Shown: positions 33,754 to 44,624 of the stretch, piece after piece
How the letters are laid out: each line of letters begins with the position of its first letter
Numbering within the stretch: position 1 is the first letter of the stretch
Source: Sporosarcina ureae
Lineage (GTDB): Bacteria; Bacillota; Bacilli; Bacillales_A; Planococcaceae
Direction of reading: 5' to 3'
DNA length: 64,000 bases
Assembly: GCF_002109325.1 (NCBI RefSeq)
Contig: NZ_CP015348.1
Location: forward strand, 3,287,501 to 3,351,500
Notes under the pieces: model-generated
The model's input: the letters and a program-made list of their open reading frames with translations, nothing else
Databases searched by the model: none
What the model was told of the DNA's origin: nothing
Program-made: the position numbers and the translations under genes

Positions 33754-35001
33754 ATGATGAGTGAGATTAGAAATAAAGGAAAAGCTGCAAAAGAAGCAAG
33801 TGTTTTATTGAACGTGGCAACGACTGAAGAGAAAAATCAGGCATTGCAATTGATTGCCGATCAACTATTGCAAGAACAAGATCAATTACTCGCTGAGAAT
33901 AAAAAAGATATTGAAGAAGGCCGCGAAAAAGGAATCGAATCAGCAGTTCTTGACCGTATTTTATTGACGCCTGAGCGCATTGAAGCTATGGCGGAAGGTG
34001 TTCGTCTATTAGTTGATCTTAAAGATCCGATTGGGGAAACACTGGAAGAAATCCAAAAGGAAAACGGCTTACATATTGTCAAGAAGCGCGTGCCAATCGG
34101 TGTCATCGCCATGATATATGAAGCGCGTCCGAATGTGACGATTGATGCGGCATCCCTAGCATTAAAAACAGGAAACGCGGTCGTCTTGCGCGGAAGCTCT
34201 TCTGCTAAACATTCCAATTTAGCACTATGGCGTGTCATTCAACGCGGGCTTGAAAAAAGTTTATTGCCAGTGGATTCTGTTCAATTAATTGAAGATACAA
34301 GCCGAGAAACGGCGAAAGAATTGTTCACACTCAATGACTATTTAGATGTTTTGATCCCTCGTGGCGGTGCCAAATTGATTCAGACTGTCATTCGAGAATC
34401 TACAGTACCCGTAATCGAAACGGGTGCCGGGAATTGCCATGTATTTATTGACGAATCCGCTGACGAGAAAATGGCCATCGATATAGTCGTTAATGCCAAG
34501 ACGCAACGTCCTTCGGTTTGTAACGCGATCGAAACGGTTTTGATTGATTCCAACTGGTTGACGCAACATGGGAAGAGTTTGATCAAAGCATTACAGGACC
34601 AAGATGTTCAAATACAAGGTGACGATCAGCTACAGGCATTTGACTCAACTATCGAAGCGGTTGAACAAAATGATTGGTCAAGTGAATACTTGGACTTGAC
34701 AGTACGCGTCAAGAGCGTGGAAAATGTACAGCAAGCACTTGATCATATTGCCACATATAGCACGAAGCATTCGGAGTGCATTATTACACAAACGGATGCA
34801 CATGCCGAGCAGTTTTTGAATAGCGTAGATGCGGCAGCTGTTTATGTGAATGCCTCCACTCGCTTTACGGATGGTTTTGAGTTCGGTTATGGTGCAGAAA
34901 TCGGTATAAGTACACAAAAACTTCATGCAAGAGGACCGATGGGATTAGAAGCGTTGACTTCTTCCAAATTTGTGATTCGAGGGACCGGACAAATTAGATA
35001 A
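33754..35001 (+). CDS. proA: gamma-glutamyl phosphate reductase
   Basis: The 415-residue protein belongs to the aldehyde dehydrogenase superfamily. IGVIAMIYEARPNVTIDAASL and GNAVVLRGSSSAKHSN form the NADPH-binding segment. The catalytic Cys lies in AKTQRPSVCNAIETVLI. GFEFGYGAEIGISTQKLHARGPMGLEAL near the C-terminus is typical of ProA. It reduces gamma-glutamyl phosphate to glutamate semialdehyde. AAAGGGGAG precedes ATGATG, so either of two adjacent starts may be used. The final gene for proline (proC) is not in this window. Confidence 0.95.
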   Translation: MMSEIRNKGKAAKEASVLLNVATTEEKNQALQLIADQLLQEQDQLLAENKKDIEEGREKGIESAVLDRILLTPERIEAMAEGVRLLVDLKDPIGETLEEIQKENGLHIVKKRVPIGVIAMIYEARPNVTIDAASLALKTGNAVVLRGSSSAKHSNLALWRVIQRGLEKSLLPVDSVQLIEDTSRETAKELFTLNDYLDVLIPRGGAKLIQTVIRESTVPVIETGAGNCHVFIDESADEKMAIDIVVNAKTQRPSVCNAIETVLIDSNWLTQHGKSLIKALQDQDVQIQGDDQLQAFDSTIEAVEQNDWSSEYLDLTVRVKSVENVQQALDHIATYSTKHSECIITQTDAHAEQFLNSVDAAAVYVNASTRFTDGFEFGYGAEIGISTQKLHARGPMGLEALTSSKFVIRGTGQIR

Positions 35002-35020
35002 TATGTAGGAGGGTTTATTT

Positions 35021-36100
35021 ATGTCAACTGAAAAAAACATTTTACACTATGAAACGACCGCACCAAAAGACAAGCCGGCAGCAGATGATCCACTTGCTTT
35101 CGGAACAATTTTTACTGATCATATGTTTGTGATGGATTATACAGATGGAACGGGATGGCATGATCCACGTATTGAGCCGTACAAGCCGTTTCTACTGGAC
35201 CCAGCCGCTATCGTCTTGCATTATGGACAAACTGTTTTCGAAGGATTGAAAGCCTATTTGAATGAAGACAAAGAAGTAGTTTTATTCCGTCCAGAGGAAA
35301 ACATGAAACGTCTGAACCGTTCAAATGATAGATTATGCATGCCGATGTTCGACGAGAAATTTGTGTTAAGTGCACTGAAAGAGTTAATTTCTCTTGATAA
35401 AGACTGGATTCCGGACAGACCAGGAACATCACTTTACGTGCGACCATTCATTTTCGCGACACAGCCGTATTTAGGAGTAGCACCTTCTAAAACGTATCGT
35501 CTCATGATTATTTTATCTCCAGTAGGACCGTATTATAAAGAAGGAGTCAATCCTGTTAAAATTGCCGTGGAGTCACAGTATGTTCGTGCGGCAGTAGGTG
35601 GTACAGGCTCTGCGAAAACGGCTGGTAACTATGCGGGCGCGATGAAAGCGCAGGAAGTGGCGGAAGCAGAAGGATATTCGCAAGTGCTATGGCTAGATGC
35701 GAAAGAACATCGCTATATCGAAGAAGTAGGAGCGATGAACGTATTCTTCAAGATCGATGGCGAAATCATTACACCAAGCCTTAACGGTAGTATTTTAGAA
35801 GGTATTACGCGTAAGTCAGTTATCGAATTATTGATAGATTGGGATATCCCAGTAACAGAACGCAAAGTGTCGATCGAGGAAATTATGGAAGCTAATCGAG
35901 CAGGCACATTGGAAGAAGCATTCGGTACAGGAACGGCCGCTGTTATTTCTCCAATAGGTGAACTGTTCTTTGAAGGGGAAAAATGCGAGATCAATCATAA
36001 TGAAATCGGTGAGCTTTCATTGAAGTTATACGAGACGATTACAGGCATTCAGACAGGCAAAGTGGAAGATCCGTTTAACTGGGTCGTGCCAGTAGACTAA
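35021..36100 (+). CDS. ilvE: branched-chain amino acid aminotransferase
   Basis: The 359-residue PLP enzyme (fold type IV) has LHYGQTVFEGLKAY near the N-terminus. Its catalytic Lys lies in GTGSAKTAGNYAGAMKAQ, and EVGAMNVFF and SILEGITRKSVIEL are further class IV motifs. Its length fits the group II enzymes of Bacillus (YbgE/YwaA). It transfers amino groups between glutamate and the keto acids of Leu, Ile and Val. TAGGAGGG lies ten bases upstream. It starts 19 bases after proA, so it may be read from the proline T-box promoter, although that link is not standard. Confidence 0.93.
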   Translation: MSTEKNILHYETTAPKDKPAADDPLAFGTIFTDHMFVMDYTDGTGWHDPRIEPYKPFLLDPAAIVLHYGQTVFEGLKAYLNEDKEVVLFRPEENMKRLNRSNDRLCMPMFDEKFVLSALKELISLDKDWIPDRPGTSLYVRPFIFATQPYLGVAPSKTYRLMIILSPVGPYYKEGVNPVKIAVESQYVRAAVGGTGSAKTAGNYAGAMKAQEVAEAEGYSQVLWLDAKEHRYIEEVGAMNVFFKIDGEIITPSLNGSILEGITRKSVIELLIDWDIPVTERKVSIEEIMEANRAGTLEEAFGTGTAAVISPIGELFFEGEKCEINHNEIGELSLKLYETITGIQTGKVEDPFNWVVPVD

Positions 36101-36190
36101 GTTTCCTCACAAATAAGGTGGAATGGTCCGTGACAACTGCGTTGCTGTGAAGTACACTGTTAATAGTTTTGATTGAAGGGGAGTTTCCTG

Positions 36191-36991
36191 ATGAACAAAA
36201 GTTTGATCGTTCTATTCCTGGCAGTACTGCTATTTACAGTGACAGGATGCGGAAAAACGTCTTCTGCCCCGTCGAGTGCGGAAGATTTAATGAAGAAAGC
36301 AGAACAAGCGATGGAAGAGTTGCAATCAGTTCATGCCAATATCGCGTATGATGAAAGTAGCGTCACATCCGATCCTGCAAAACGTACAAGCAAAAATGTA
36401 CAAATACAGGCGGATATTGAACAGAATCCACTGAAGAGTTCAGAGGAAGTCGTCTGGAAAATTCCAAAACAAGGCGCGAAAAACATTCAATTATTCCGCC
36501 AAGGTACTCAATTGGCTATGCAAGAGACATTTGAAGAAGAGAAAAGCGAATGGCTAGAGTTAACAGAAGCGCAGCGTGCAGAATTGCTCGGTGTGTGGGT
36601 GCCGTTCGTCTCTCCAGTAATGGACTTCTCGCTATTAGAACCGTTCCTGCATGACGCAGAACTAGAAAAGATTGATTACGGCTATGCTATACAGTTTTCT
36701 TTATCGCCTGCTGATTATCGTCAGTTGATGGAAATCGTATCCGTGAATAGTCCGCAACCTGAGAAATTTGTCCATACGCATGGAGGATTTCCTGTAGTGG
36801 AGAAGCTCGACGTAGAGCTAACGGTTAATGAAAAGACGATGTTTGTCACAGGGATGAAGATGTCAGCAAATGTCACAAGTTATTTCGAGCGAGATTATAT
36901 CCGTTATAAACAAAAACTCGATGCAAAGTATAGTTATTTTAATGATATCGATGCGATTTCCACACCGAAAGATGCAGCGATGTTCGAGTAA
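36191..36991 (+). CDS. lipoprotein, LolA-fold/DUF6612-like
   Basis: ATG 36191 has GAAGGGGAG upstream; the open frame to 36173 overlaps that site. The 266-residue protein starts with a lipoprotein signal (MNKSLIVLFLAVLLFTVTGC), the lipobox VTGC ending at Cys20. The mature part is a beta-rich domain: AMEELQSVHANIAYD, then long alternating strands, similar to LolA/LppX-type lipid-binding folds seen in Bacillus lipoproteins. The DUF6612 label is tentative. It would be anchored on the outside of the membrane. Its function is unknown. Confidence 0.72.
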   Translation: MNKSLIVLFLAVLLFTVTGCGKTSSAPSSAEDLMKKAEQAMEELQSVHANIAYDESSVTSDPAKRTSKNVQIQADIEQNPLKSSEEVVWKIPKQGAKNIQLFRQGTQLAMQETFEEEKSEWLELTEAQRAELLGVWVPFVSPVMDFSLLEPFLHDAELEKIDYGYAIQFSLSPADYRQLMEIVSVNSPQPEKFVHTHGGFPVVEKLDVELTVNEKTMFVTGMKMSANVTSYFERDYIRYKQKLDAKYSYFNDIDAISTPKDAAMFE

Positions 36992-37000
36992 GATAAAAAA

Positions 37001-37038
37001 ATCCACGCTGACCTACTACAGGTTGGCGTGGGTTTTTG
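37001..37038. terminator. bidirectional terminator between the lipoprotein gene and rarA
   Basis: ATCCACGCTGACCT (37001-37014) pairs with AGGTTGGCGTGGGT (37020-37033) with a 5-base loop and two G-U or mismatched positions, flanked by AAAAAAA and TTTTTG. Confidence 0.9.
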
Positions 37039-37056
37039 TCGTTTCGAGCTATATCC

Positions 37057-38352
37057 CTAACGTGGATTCTTTTTTCCCTTAAATGATTGAAGACGTTTGT
37101 GAATGGCCGCCATTCTCGTTTCGTCACCTGCTTCTACAGGGGTGTAGAACTTAGAATGTACTAAGCTGTCAGGCAAGTATTGTTGGTCTGTCCACCCACC
37201 GAATGTGCCAACTGGTGTTGCGTGTGGATAAACATAGCCACCATGACCGAGTGCAGCAGATCCGCTGTAGTGTGTGTCGCGTAAATGCATGGGGATTTCA
37301 CCGGTTGGTTTTTCATGCAATGTTTTCGTGGCAGCATCGATCGCTTTATAAGCAGAGTTTGACTTCGAAGCTAAACACATCTCTATAATGGCTGTTGCAA
37401 GTGGAATGCGTGCTTCAGGCATGCCGAGACGCTGTGCGGCATCTGTAGCCGCGAGAACTCGGCTCCCAACTTCCGGCGCTGCCAATCCAATATCTTCATA
37501 ACTCATGACGAGCATACGTCTAGTAACAGCAGTCAAGTCGCCGATTTCAAGTAATTGTGCCAAATAATAAAGCGCCGCATCGACATCACTTCCGCGTACA
37601 CTTTTTTGTAAAGCGGATAATAAATTAAAGTGATGCGATCCCTTTTTATCACCTAGTAAACTAATTCTAGTTAATAATTGTGCGAGCAATGCATCTTCTA
37701 TAATAATCTTGCCGTCTTCTTCGTCACTAGCAGCAAGTAATGATTCGAGAAACGTTAAAGCTTTTCGTGCATCCCCATTCACGCCTTCTGAGATTTTCTC
37801 CAGTTGTTCTGTAGTGATGTCGATTGTTTGCTTACCGAGTCCTTTTTTCTCGTCTTTCAACGTGCGCTCGAGTAATTCCAGTAAATCTTTTGGCTGCAAT
37901 CGTTTCAATTGGACGATTTCCCCGCAGCGCGAACGAATAGCGGGATTGACATCGTGGAATGGGTTTTCCGTTGTCGCACCAATCAAGACGATCGAACCGC
38001 TTTCTACGTGAGGAAGCAGTGTATCTTGTTGCAATTTATTGAAACGATGAATTTCATCTAAGAATAACAATACTTTACCTGTCATTCGTGCCTCTTTCAC
38101 TACATCTTCTACATCTTTCTTGCCAGCCACAGTCGCATTCAACGCAATAAATGGTAGTTTGGACGTACCCGCGATTGCGTAGGCTAACGACGTTTTTCCG
38201 ATACCTGGTTCACCATATAATAAAAGAGAAGGGACATGCCCGTTCTTGATCATCCGATATAAGGGAGTATTTTTGCCGATGACGTGGTCTTGTCCGATCA
38301 CTTCATCAATCGTCTCAGGCCGCATACGAAAAGCCAAAGGTTCATTATGCAT
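37057..38352 (-). CDS. rarA: replication-associated recombination protein RarA (MgsA)
   Basis: ATG 38352 has TAGGAGG six bases upstream; in-frame codons further up to 38433 lack a site. The 431-residue AAA+ ATPase has the N-terminal EPLAFRMRPETIDEVIGQDH, Walker A GEPGIGKTSLAY (about 46), Walker B LFLDEIHRFNK, and sensor 1 IGATTENP. The C-terminal tetramerisation part contains RDTHYSGSAALGHGGYVYPH. It acts at stalled replication forks. The gene corresponds to B. subtilis yrvN and is divergent from cymR, as there. Confidence 0.93.
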   Translation of the reverse strand: MHNEPLAFRMRPETIDEVIGQDHVIGKNTPLYRMIKNGHVPSLLLYGEPGIGKTSLAYAIAGTSKLPFIALNATVAGKKDVEDVVKEARMTGKVLLFLDEIHRFNKLQQDTLLPHVESGSIVLIGATTENPFHDVNPAIRSRCGEIVQLKRLQPKDLLELLERTLKDEKKGLGKQTIDITTEQLEKISEGVNGDARKALTFLESLLAASDEEDGKIIIEDALLAQLLTRISLLGDKKGSHHFNLLSALQKSVRGSDVDAALYYLAQLLEIGDLTAVTRRMLVMSYEDIGLAAPEVGSRVLAATDAAQRLGMPEARIPLATAIIEMCLASKSNSAYKAIDAATKTLHEKPTGEIPMHLRDTHYSGSAALGHGGYVYPHATPVGTFGGWTDQQYLPDSLVHSKFYTPVEAGDETRMAAIHKRLQSFKGKKNPR

Positions 38353-38478
38353 GTACATCCTCCTAGCGTACGTTTGTTCTTTCATTATACCGTAAAACAT
38401 TAGTGAAGTCATTTGCAAGAACCAGTGATACAATTATGCTATACTGATTTCAGCAATTTTAGTAAAGGACGATGCCCA

Positions 38479-38898
38479 ATGAAAATATCCACCAAAGGAC
38501 GATACGGACTTACAGTAATAGTAGAATTAGGACGGAAATATGGAGAGGGTCCTGTGCCTTTGCGTAAAATCGCAGAAGAACAAAATCTCTCTGAAGCATA
38601 TCTGGAACAACTGATCCCGCCTTTACGCAACAGCGGAATGGTGAAAAGTGTTCGCGGTGCCTACGGTGGCTATAAACTCGCAAAAGATCCATCCGAGATT
38701 ATGGCAGGGGACGTCATTCGTTTGCTTGAAGGGCCGATCCAATTAGTCGAAGGACTCGATGACGATGATATTCCGCAACGCGAACTATGGAAACGAATCG
38801 GAGACGCCATCCGAGGGGTATTGGATCATACGACGATTAGAGACTTAATTGAATTTGAAGATACGTCGACTGCTGATGAATACATGTTCTATATTTAA
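38479..38898 (+). CDS. cymR: Rrf2-family cysteine metabolism regulator CymR
   Basis: ATG 38479 follows AAAGGACG. The 139-residue protein begins MKISTKGRYGLTVIVELG and has the winged helix AEEQNLSEAYLEQLIPPLRNSGMVKSVRGAYGGYKL. It has no cysteine at all, so it cannot bind the iron-sulfur cluster of IscR-type Rrf2 proteins, in line with Bacillus CymR. CymR works with O-acetylserine lyase (CysK) to repress sulfur and cysteine genes. It is followed after 12 bases by a cysteine desulfurase gene, probably in the same operon. Confidence 0.92.
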   Translation: MKISTKGRYGLTVIVELGRKYGEGPVPLRKIAEEQNLSEAYLEQLIPPLRNSGMVKSVRGAYGGYKLAKDPSEIMAGDVIRLLEGPIQLVEGLDDDDIPQRELWKRIGDAIRGVLDHTTIRDLIEFEDTSTADEYMFYI

Positions 38899-38910
38899 AG
38901 GAGTTTAGTT

Positions 38911-40059
38911 ATGAAACCAGCTATATATTTAGACTATGCCGCTACGACACCGATGCATCCAGCTGTATTGGAGAGATTTACTACTGCGCTACATGATACA
39001 TATGGTAATCCTTCAAGTACGCATCAATTTGGCCGACACGCAAAGAAAGTGCTAGAAGAAGCACGTAAAACGCTAGCTTCTTCAATCCATGCATTCCCGA
39101 ATGAAATCATTATTACTTCTGGAGGTACAGAAGCGGATAATTTGGCGATTTTTGGGTACGTACAGTCGTTGAATACAGACGGCAAACATATTATTACGAC
39201 AGAAATTGAACATCACGCGGTATTAAACCCTTGTAAACAACTGGAGTCACAAGGCTATAAAGTGACGTATCTATCACCCGACCGTAATGGGGTCATTACA
39301 GCACAACAAGTTCAAGATGCGTTAACAGATGAAACCATTTTAGTGTCCGTTATGTTCGGTAACAATGAAGTAGGAACGATTCAACCGATTGCAGAAATCG
39401 GCGAGTTGCTCTCTACACATCCGGCTGCTTTTCACACAGACGCAGTGCAAGCTTACGGTACATGCCAACTGGACGTCGAAGAACTGCAAGTCGATTTCTT
39501 ATCAGTTTCAGCTCATAAAGTGAATGGACCTAAAGGGGTCGGTTTCTTGTATCAACGAAATGGCAAGTTGTTGTCGAGCCAAGTACTCGGCGGGTCACAA
39601 GAGAAAAAACGTCGCGCAGGTACTGAAAATGTGCCAGCTATACTTGCATTTGCAGAAGCAGTCTCGATTGCTGAGCAAACGAAACTAGAAAAGCAAACAA
39701 CGTATTCTATGTATAAACAAAAAATGGCGGATGTCTTTGAAACAAATCAAATCGATTTCCAACCGACTATTCCCCACGCAGTAGAATCTTTACCACATAT
39801 TTATCATGTATCGTTTCCGGGTACCGATGTGGAGACGTTTTTGATGAGCTTGGATTTAGAAGGGGTAGCCGTATCAAGTGGTTCTGCTTGTACTGCAGGA
39901 TCATTTGAACCGTCACATGTCGTAACGGCTATGTTTGGCACGGAATCAGATAAAGCTAGAAACTCGATCCGCATCAGTTTCGGCTATGACTTAGATGAAT
40001 CTATTATAGAAGAAGCAGCCAATCGAATCGCAAAAGTAGTCAAACGACTAGTGAAATGA
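38911..40059 (+). CDS. iscS: cysteine desulfurase, IscS type (YrvO-like)
   Basis: The 382-residue PLP enzyme starts KPAIYLDYAATTPMHP. The PLP Lys lies in SVSAHKVNGPKGVGFLY and the catalytic Cys in SSGSACTAGSFEPSHV (about residue 326). It differs from the minus-strand NifS paralogue at 29087-30238 and matches B. subtilis YrvO, which passes sulfur directly to MnmA for tRNA thiolation. The gene stands between cymR and mnmA with short gaps, which supports that role. Confidence 0.93.
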   Translation: MKPAIYLDYAATTPMHPAVLERFTTALHDTYGNPSSTHQFGRHAKKVLEEARKTLASSIHAFPNEIIITSGGTEADNLAIFGYVQSLNTDGKHIITTEIEHHAVLNPCKQLESQGYKVTYLSPDRNGVITAQQVQDALTDETILVSVMFGNNEVGTIQPIAEIGELLSTHPAAFHTDAVQAYGTCQLDVEELQVDFLSVSAHKVNGPKGVGFLYQRNGKLLSSQVLGGSQEKKRRAGTENVPAILAFAEAVSIAEQTKLEKQTTYSMYKQKMADVFETNQIDFQPTIPHAVESLPHIYHVSFPGTDVETFLMSLDLEGVAVSSGSACTAGSFEPSHVVTAMFGTESDKARNSIRISFGYDLDESIIEEAANRIAKVVKRLVK

Positions 40060-40068
40060 ATTCAGTAA

Positions 40069-41199
<1,131 letters not shown>

Positions 41200-41211
41200 G
41201 GAGGCAATAGC

Positions 41212-41877
41212 ATGTCGATTCATCAAAATGCGATTAAAGAAATGCAAGAAGGCAATTATGAGAAAGCGATCGAGCTTTTCATGAAAGCGGTAGAAGAAAA
41301 TCCAGAAGAGCCTACAGGCTATATTAATATCGGAAATATTTTTGCGTCGCTTGGAGATGCTGAGCAGGCGGAACCGTTTTTCCAAAAAGCATTAACGCTT
41401 GACGAGAATGCAGGAACGGCTTTTTATGGACTGGCGAATCTATATTACAATCAAGAACGCTTTGAAGAGGCAGCAAAATTATATGAAAAAGCGATCAATA
41501 CAGGATTGGACTCTGCCGATGCGTATTTCATGCTCGGTAAAAGTATGGAGCAAGCAGGTAATGACCGTTTAGCATTGCCGTACTTACAGCGTGCGGTAGA
41601 GCTGAATCAAGACGATCAAGAAATCGCATTGTCCTACGGGATTTTATTAGCGAAATTGGAGTTGTTTAAAGAAGCAAAGCCTGTATTCGAAGCTATTTTA
41701 GCAGTCACACCAGATCATGCGGATACTCACTATAATTTAGGTGTATTATACGCAGTTTCCACGGAAGATAAAGCGACTGCATTGTCTCATTTGGAACAAG
41801 CTTTCATTGCTGAACCAGACCATACACAAGCGCGTTATTTATTCGATATGATCAAGCTTGGAGAACAAGGCGAGTAA
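41212..41877 (+). CDS. tetratricopeptide repeat protein (YrrB-like)
   Basis: The 221-residue protein is made almost wholly of TPR units, about six, including GNYEKAIELFMKAVEENPEEPTG and AGTAFYGLANLYYNQERFEEAAKLYEKA. The repeats span about residues 3-215. It has no signal peptide or membrane segment. It is the counterpart of B. subtilis YrrB, between mnmA and recD2. TPR arrays bind partner proteins; the partner here is unknown, though the neighbours suggest RNA or DNA metabolism. Confidence 0.88.
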   Translation: MSIHQNAIKEMQEGNYEKAIELFMKAVEENPEEPTGYINIGNIFASLGDAEQAEPFFQKALTLDENAGTAFYGLANLYYNQERFEEAAKLYEKAINTGLDSADAYFMLGKSMEQAGNDRLALPYLQRAVELNQDDQEIALSYGILLAKLELFKEAKPVFEAILAVTPDHADTHYNLGVLYAVSTEDKATALSHLEQAFIAEPDHTQARYLFDMIKLGEQGE

Positions 41878-41909
41878 TACATCTTCTAAAAAAAGGAGGG
41901 AACCCTTCG

Positions 41910-44336
41910 ATGAGTGAAACAGCACCATATCTAATCGGTAGGCCGGTCGTGACGATTTTCCATAATACGACGAATCTATTTTCCATCGTCAAGTTAAAAG
42001 TCACTTCCACCAATACTGATTACCGCGACAGTGAAATAGTGATCAAAGGCTCTTTCCCTCCTCTCGTCGCGGAAGAAGATTACAAATTCACAGGACGACT
42101 CGTTAACCATCCAGTACATGGACAGCAGTTCGACGTGCAGACATTCTCAAAAGAGTTGCCTGCGACAGAGGCGGGTCTGATCCTGTACTTATCTGGTGAT
42201 TTATTTCCTGGAATCGGGAAGAAAACAGCTAGTGATATCGTGAAGACACTCGGCAATAACGTCATCCAGAAAGTCCTTGAAGACCGCAGTGTACTGGATC
42301 AGATTCCGCGTTTGAGTGACGAACGGAAAGATACGCTCGTTTCAGTCTTGCAGGAGAATCTAGGTCTTGAACGTACTATGGTGCAACTCAATGAATGGGG
42401 CTTCGGTCCACAAGTGGCTATGCGTATATACCAAGCGTATCAAGATGATGCCATCACGATTCTGACAGAAAATCCATATCGTTTAATTAAAGAAATTGAA
42501 GGGATCGGCTTTCAACGTGCAGATGATCTCGCGAAGCAACTCGGGCTCGTAGGAGATCATCCTGCGCGTATTAAAGCAGCTGTTTATTACAGCGTACATA
42601 GTGAAGTACAGTCAGCAGGACATGTCTACGTAGAGTCAGGGGTGATCTTGCCTCAAGCGAAGCAGCTACTTGAATCGAGTCAGGCACATATTATCTCGTA
42701 CGAATCGATCACCCAAGCCGTGATTGAACTCGTCGAAGAAGGCACACTGTCTGCTGAAATGCAGCGACTCTATTTACCCTCTCTTTATTTTTCGGAAATT
42801 GGGATTGCCGCTAAAGTCAATAAAATTCTCGAAAATGAAGTCGCGGAACAATTTCCCGCTTCTGAAATACGAAAAGCAATTGGTGAAATAGAGGAACGTT
42901 TGGAAGTGCAGTATGCCGAAACGCAAGTAGAAGCGATCGAACGCGCCCTTCATTCTTCATTACTCGTGCTAACAGGTGGACCCGGGACAGGTAAGACAAC
43001 CGTCATAAGAGGTTTAGTTGAGGCGTACGCAGAACTGCATGGTATCTCACTTGACCTCGACGAATATGCACGTAAAAAAGAACCGTTTCCGATCATCTTG
43101 GCAGCCCCTACCGGACGCGCAGCGAAACGGATGTCCGAATCAACCGGATTACCTGCCATGACGATCCACCGCCTACTCGGATTTACGGGTCAGGACGCCG
43201 AAGAAGAGACGGAGCGGGAAGTGGATGGCAATCTCATCATCATTGACGAAACGTCCATGGTCGATACGTGGCTCATGCATCAGCTGTTAAAAGCTGTCCG
43301 CAATGATGCACAGTTATTATTCGTTGGAGATCAGGATCAACTACCTTCTGTAGGACCTGGTCAAGTGTTGCATGACTTCATGCAGTCAGGAAAAATTCCG
43401 GTCGTTGAACTGACCGATATTTTCCGGCAAAGTGAAGGCTCAACCATCATCGAAATGGCCCATATGATCAAGCAAAAAGAATGGACGATGGATGTTACAA
43501 AGAAGACGTCGGATCGGTCGTTTATTAAAGCGTCGAGTGATCAAATTTTGCCTGCAGTTAAACAAATCATTCAAAACGCCACATCCAAAGGGCATTCCAT
43601 TAAAGATATTCAAGTGCTAGCGCCGATGTACAAAGGTCCAGCAGGCATAGATGGTTTGAATAAGATGATACAAGAAGTCACGAATCCACCTGCCGAAGGA
43701 AGAAAAGAAATGGTTTTCGGAGAAACGACGTATCGTGTCGGGGATAAAGTTCTGCAACTCGTCAATCAGCCGGAAAGTAATGTTTTCAATGGGGATATGG
43801 GAGAAGTCGTTGCGATCATGCTAGCGAAAGAAACGACTGACAAAAAAGCGATCATGGTCGTTTCGTACGACGGCAATGAAGTGCAATACGAGCGAAGCGA
43901 CTTGAATCAGCTGACACTTGCGTATTGTTGTTCTATTCATAAATCCCAAGGTAGCGAATTTCCAATCGTTGTCATGCCGATCGTCAGAAGTCAGCGGAAA
44001 ATGTTACGGCGTAATCTGCTGTACACAGGGATTACGCGTGCAAAGAACTTCTTAATACTTTGCGGTGAAGCAGAAGAATTTAAAGCAGGCATTGCGCGCA
44101 CCGACGAAACCGAGCGACAGACGACACTTCAAGAACGCATAACTGGGGAAACACAAGAAGTTCAGACTACACAAACCGTGGAAACAATCTCACTCGATAC
44201 AGCACCTGCAAAAGTGACGGCTGAACCACAAGATATGTCACAAGCGAAGTTAACGATGGACAATTTTACTGCAATTGATCCGCTCATAGGTATGAACAAT
44301 GTGTCACCACTCGACTTTCTTGAAGTGACTGATTGA
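41910..44336 (+). CDS. recD2: RecD2-type ATP-dependent DNA helicase (YrrC)
   Basis: The 808-residue protein has an N-terminal domain with helix-hairpin-helix segments (LFPGIGKKTASDIV, IEGIGFQRADDLAK), typical of RecD2. Two superfamily 1 helicase domains follow: Walker A LTGGPGTGKTTVIRG (about 355), LIIDETSMVDTWLM (about 446), and the C-terminal AYCCSIHKSQGSEFP and NLLYTGITRAKNFLILCG. The last 60 residues or so are a Thr/Gln/Glu-rich tail. It is a 5'-3' helicase that acts at damaged forks, independent of RecBC. Its stop codon overlaps the -35 box of the alaS promoter. Confidence 0.93.
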   Translation: MSETAPYLIGRPVVTIFHNTTNLFSIVKLKVTSTNTDYRDSEIVIKGSFPPLVAEEDYKFTGRLVNHPVHGQQFDVQTFSKELPATEAGLILYLSGDLFPGIGKKTASDIVKTLGNNVIQKVLEDRSVLDQIPRLSDERKDTLVSVLQENLGLERTMVQLNEWGFGPQVAMRIYQAYQDDAITILTENPYRLIKEIEGIGFQRADDLAKQLGLVGDHPARIKAAVYYSVHSEVQSAGHVYVESGVILPQAKQLLESSQAHIISYESITQAVIELVEEGTLSAEMQRLYLPSLYFSEIGIAAKVNKILENEVAEQFPASEIRKAIGEIEERLEVQYAETQVEAIERALHSSLLVLTGGPGTGKTTVIRGLVEAYAELHGISLDLDEYARKKEPFPIILAAPTGRAAKRMSESTGLPAMTIHRLLGFTGQDAEEETEREVDGNLIIIDETSMVDTWLMHQLLKAVRNDAQLLFVGDQDQLPSVGPGQVLHDFMQSGKIPVVELTDIFRQSEGSTIIEMAHMIKQKEWTMDVTKKTSDRSFIKASSDQILPAVKQIIQNATSKGHSIKDIQVLAPMYKGPAGIDGLNKMIQEVTNPPAEGRKEMVFGETTYRVGDKVLQLVNQPESNVFNGDMGEVVAIMLAKETTDKKAIMVVSYDGNEVQYERSDLNQLTLAYCCSIHKSQGSEFPIVVMPIVRSQRKMLRRNLLYTGITRAKNFLILCGEAEEFKAGIARTDETERQTTLQERITGETQEVQTTQTVETISLDTAPAKVTAEPQDMSQAKLTMDNFTAIDPLIGMNNVSPLDFLEVTD

Positions 44337-44361
44337 CAAAGCGAGAGAACTTTCCTATAAT
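44333..44361 (+). promoter_or_regulatory. promoter of the alaS T-box unit
   Basis: TTGACA (44333-44338) and TATAAT (44356-44361) are both perfect consensus boxes, 17 bases apart. The -35 box contains the stop codon of recD2. Confidence 0.9.
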
Positions 44362-44367
44362 TCGTTT

Positions 44368-44605
44368 AGAAATAATGAAAAACGTTGAAGGAACAAGTAC
44401 CTGTTTATTCTGTGCAAAAGAAAAGAGCTTCTTGGCTGAAAAGGCTCTCTCAGATCTACGGCGAACGCTATTCCGAAGTTGCAGGCTAATCCCTGCCGTC
44501 TTGCCGCGTTAAGGCAACTCGAGATACCGCTTCATGCGGTAATTAGGGTGGTACCGCGATCAATGAAACCTTCGCCCCTTTATACAAGGGGGGGAGTTTT
44601 TTTAA
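44368..44605 (+). promoter_or_regulatory. T-box leader, alanine-responsive, controlling alaS
   Basis: The leader shows a stem I with the probable specifier GCT (44467-44469) in GAACGCTATTCC, pointing to tRNA-Ala. A hairpin TACCGC-TTCA-TGCGGTA lies at about 44525-44541. The T-box core is AGGGTGGTACCGCG (44545-44558). A terminator follows, CCCCTTT-ATAC-AAGGGG and then TTTTTTT. Uncharged tRNA-Ala would stabilise the antiterminator and let alaS be read. Confidence 0.93.
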
Positions 44606-44624
44606 TTTTAGGAGGAGTAAAACG

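Noticed and set aside
38479-38898. IscR-type iron-sulfur regulator
   Set aside because: The protein has no cysteine, so it cannot hold a cluster; the start and context match CymR.
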